From NCBI GenBank assembly GCA_031269875.1, contig JAISYM010000088.1, forward strand, positions 1 to 43,582: a stretch of DNA of 43,582 nucleotides, given 5' to 3'. Origin of the DNA: Synergistaceae bacterium (GTDB lineage Bacteria; Synergistota; Synergistia; Synergistales; Synergistaceae). The translations under genes were made by a program, and so were the position numbers. A model generated the notes under the pieces. The model was not told where the DNA came from and did no database searches. It saw nothing but the letters and a program-made list of their open reading frames with translations. This document shows, piece after piece, positions 42,513 to 43,582 of this stretch. How positions within the stretch are numbered: the first letter of the stretch is position 1; the number at the start of each line of letters is the position of its first letter.

Positions 42513-43412
42513 TTATGCCTTGTCTTCCCCGAGACCCACACCGTTCAGCTTTTCGTAATACAAACCCAGCGCCGCGTGGTCGAGTCCTTCATGGCCCTCG
42601 TTCGCGAGAGCGATCATCATTTCGATTACCTGAGCTGAGAGCGGAACTGAGCCTTTTATCGCGCGGCTGGTTTCGAGAACGTTCCACAGATCCTTTATAT
42701 GCAGGGCGACGCGGAAACCGGGAGCATATCGGCCTTCGAACATGCGCGGAGCTTTGTCCTCGAGACACTGGCTCCCCGCCAGGCCTTTCCGGATGGCCTC
42801 AAAAACCCTGCGCGGGTCGGCGCCGGCTTTCCGGGCGAACGCCATGCCCTCGGCGACGGCCGAGATGTTCACGCCGACGATTATCTGATTGACCAGTTTC
42901 GTTATCTGCCCCGCGCCGATTTCTCCGACCAAAGTCACTGTCGCCCCCATACACGCGAGAATGTCTTTGACGCCCTCAAAGACGATGTCCCTGCCGCCTG
43001 CCATTATCGCGAGCGTGCCCTGCTCCGCTTTCTCCTGGCCTCCGCTGACGGGCGCGTCGATCATTTCCGCGCCGCGCCCCGCGAGCTCTTTCTCAAGTTC
43101 CCTGCTCACGATAGGGGAAATGGAGCTCATATCGATCACCGTCTGCCCCGCTCTGCAGCCTTCCAGGATGCCTTTCGGCCCGGAGACCGCGTCCCGGACG
43201 TCCTTCGAGTCGGGCAGCATGGTGATGATCACTTTGCCTGCCTTCGAGGCGACGTCGGCGGCGCTAGCTCCCCGTTCGGCGCCGAAACTGACGAGTTCTT
43301 CCGCCGGCGCCTCGGCTGTGTCGAACACCACTAGTTCATGTCCGGCCTTTATGAGATTTTTCGCCATCGGTTTCCCCATAATTCCCAGACCTATGAAACC
43401 TATTTTTTCCAT
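42513..43412 (-). CDS. garR: 2-hydroxy-3-oxopropionate (tartronate semialdehyde) reductase-type 3-hydroxyacid dehydrogenase
   Basis: A 299-residue beta-hydroxyacid dehydrogenase. It has the NAD(P) motif GFIGLGIMGKPMAKNL at the start, the substrate block DAPVSGGQEKAEQGTLAIM near 120 and the catalytic lysine in GAGQITKLVNQ near 170. The DAPVSGG form and the G-x3-K-x2-N spacing suit tartronate semialdehyde reductase (GarR/GlxR); 3-hydroxyisobutyrate dehydrogenase is the main alternative. ATG 43412 has GGAG nine bases upstream. The next gene upstream on the same strand is a D-2-hydroxyacid dehydrogenase, consistent with glycerate or hydroxypyruvate metabolism. Confidence 0.82.
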   Translation of the reverse strand: MEKIGFIGLGIMGKPMAKNLIKAGHELVVFDTAEAPAEELVSFGAERGASAADVASKAGKVIITMLPDSKDVRDAVSGPKGILEGCRAGQTVIDMSSISPIVSRELEKELAGRGAEMIDAPVSGGQEKAEQGTLAIMAGGRDIVFEGVKDILACMGATVTLVGEIGAGQITKLVNQIIVGVNISAVAEGMAFARKAGADPRRVFEAIRKGLAGSQCLEDKAPRMFEGRYAPGFRVALHIKDLWNVLETSRAIKGSVPLSAQVIEMMIALANEGHEGLDHAALGLYYEKLNGVGLGEDKA

Positions 43413-43496
43413 CTCCCACATCTCCTATGTAAATTATCTCACCCGGCGTACCGCGCCTGGCTCCGCCCGCGGACAAAAACGGCCGGGCCAGCGGTT

Positions 43497-43582
43497 TTAA
43501 AAGCCGCGGACCGGATCGACGAGATTTTCCAGCCGCTCCCCGTTCAGCAGGCGTCTGATGTTGCCGAATACGATATCAGACG
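43497..43582 (-). CDS. C-terminal end of a D-isomer-specific 2-hydroxyacid dehydrogenase (5' truncated)
   Basis: Minus-strand codons from the window edge read SDIVFGNIRRLLNGERLENL then VDPVRGF and stop (TAA at 43497-43499). The pattern N-x3-L-x-G-x-x-L-x-N-x-VDP is the C-terminal signature of phosphoglycerate/glycerate/hydroxypyruvate dehydrogenases. The rest of the gene lies outside. It precedes the GarR-type gene by 84 bases with no terminator evident, so the two may be co-transcribed. Confidence 0.65.
   Translation of the reverse strand, partial: SDIVFGNIRRLLNGERLENLVDPVRGF

Noticed and set aside
1-43582. CRISPR array, tRNA, rRNA or prophage
   Set aside because: No regularly spaced direct repeats, no tRNA cloverleaf and no phage structural genes were seen on either strand.

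Overview
The window is a gene-dense, GC-rich bacterial chromosome segment that most resembles the phylum Synergistota (Synergistaceae-like). The best single clue is at the left edge: a truncated exported protein ends in a Cys-containing, Ala-rich, basic tail that matches the Synerg-CTERM sorting signal, as far as I know confined to that phylum. A complete branched-chain amino-acid importer, a PepV-type dipeptidase and a HydE-type hydrogenase maturase fit an amino-acid-fermenting anaerobe. I see no rRNA, tRNA or CRISPR array.

Layout. 2-274: tail of the Synerg-CTERM protein. 554-5150 (-): livK-H-M-G-F with a promoter and 5' hairpin before livK and a strong terminator/attenuator between livK and livH. 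5393-7730 (+): an Rpn-type nuclease gene and a MATE exporter. 7771-15595 (+): the most unusual block. A strong promoter and an Rrf2 regulator with three cysteines precede cysK, metY, mnmA, hydE, larE and two Gfo/Idh dehydrogenases, mostly overlapping or nearly abutting. 15654-19273 (-): a ribose/galactose-type sugar ABC importer converging on that block. 19497-22669 (-): an AT-rich fkbM methyltransferase gene, a CBM9-like protein and a GlcNAc-type PTS EIICB.

22911-27018 holds a PAP2 phosphatase and two exported hydrolases (UshA-type 5'-nucleotidase, NAGPA-type phosphodiester glycosidase). 27104-29258 (-) is tex, broken by a one-base frameshift. 29358-33388 (-) is a tightly overlapping lysY-lysZ-lysJ-lysK operon for amino-acid synthesis on a LysW carrier, without lysW or lysX in view. 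Upstream of it lies a ~190 bp imperfect inverted repeat resembling a MITE. 33727-39330 carries a PDZ protein, a pirin, and a MoxR-DUF58-transglutaminase operon.

39331-41017 is a decayed patch: an EFR1-type flavodoxin/ferredoxin gene downstream of marR has a frameshift and is joined to the 3' remnant of an IS1634-like transposase that itself has an internal stop. The right end (-) has a PepV-like dipeptidase, a GarR-type 3-hydroxyacid dehydrogenase and the last codons of a D-2-hydroxyacid dehydrogenase.

Functionally the window combines uptake (amino acids, sugars, PTS), sulfur acquisition and delivery to tRNA and metal cofactors, and carrier-protein amino-acid synthesis. The best candidate for something undescribed is the sulfur operon at 7771-15595, where hydE and larE are translationally coupled without their usual partners. 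All family assignments were made by reading motifs; no database search was run.
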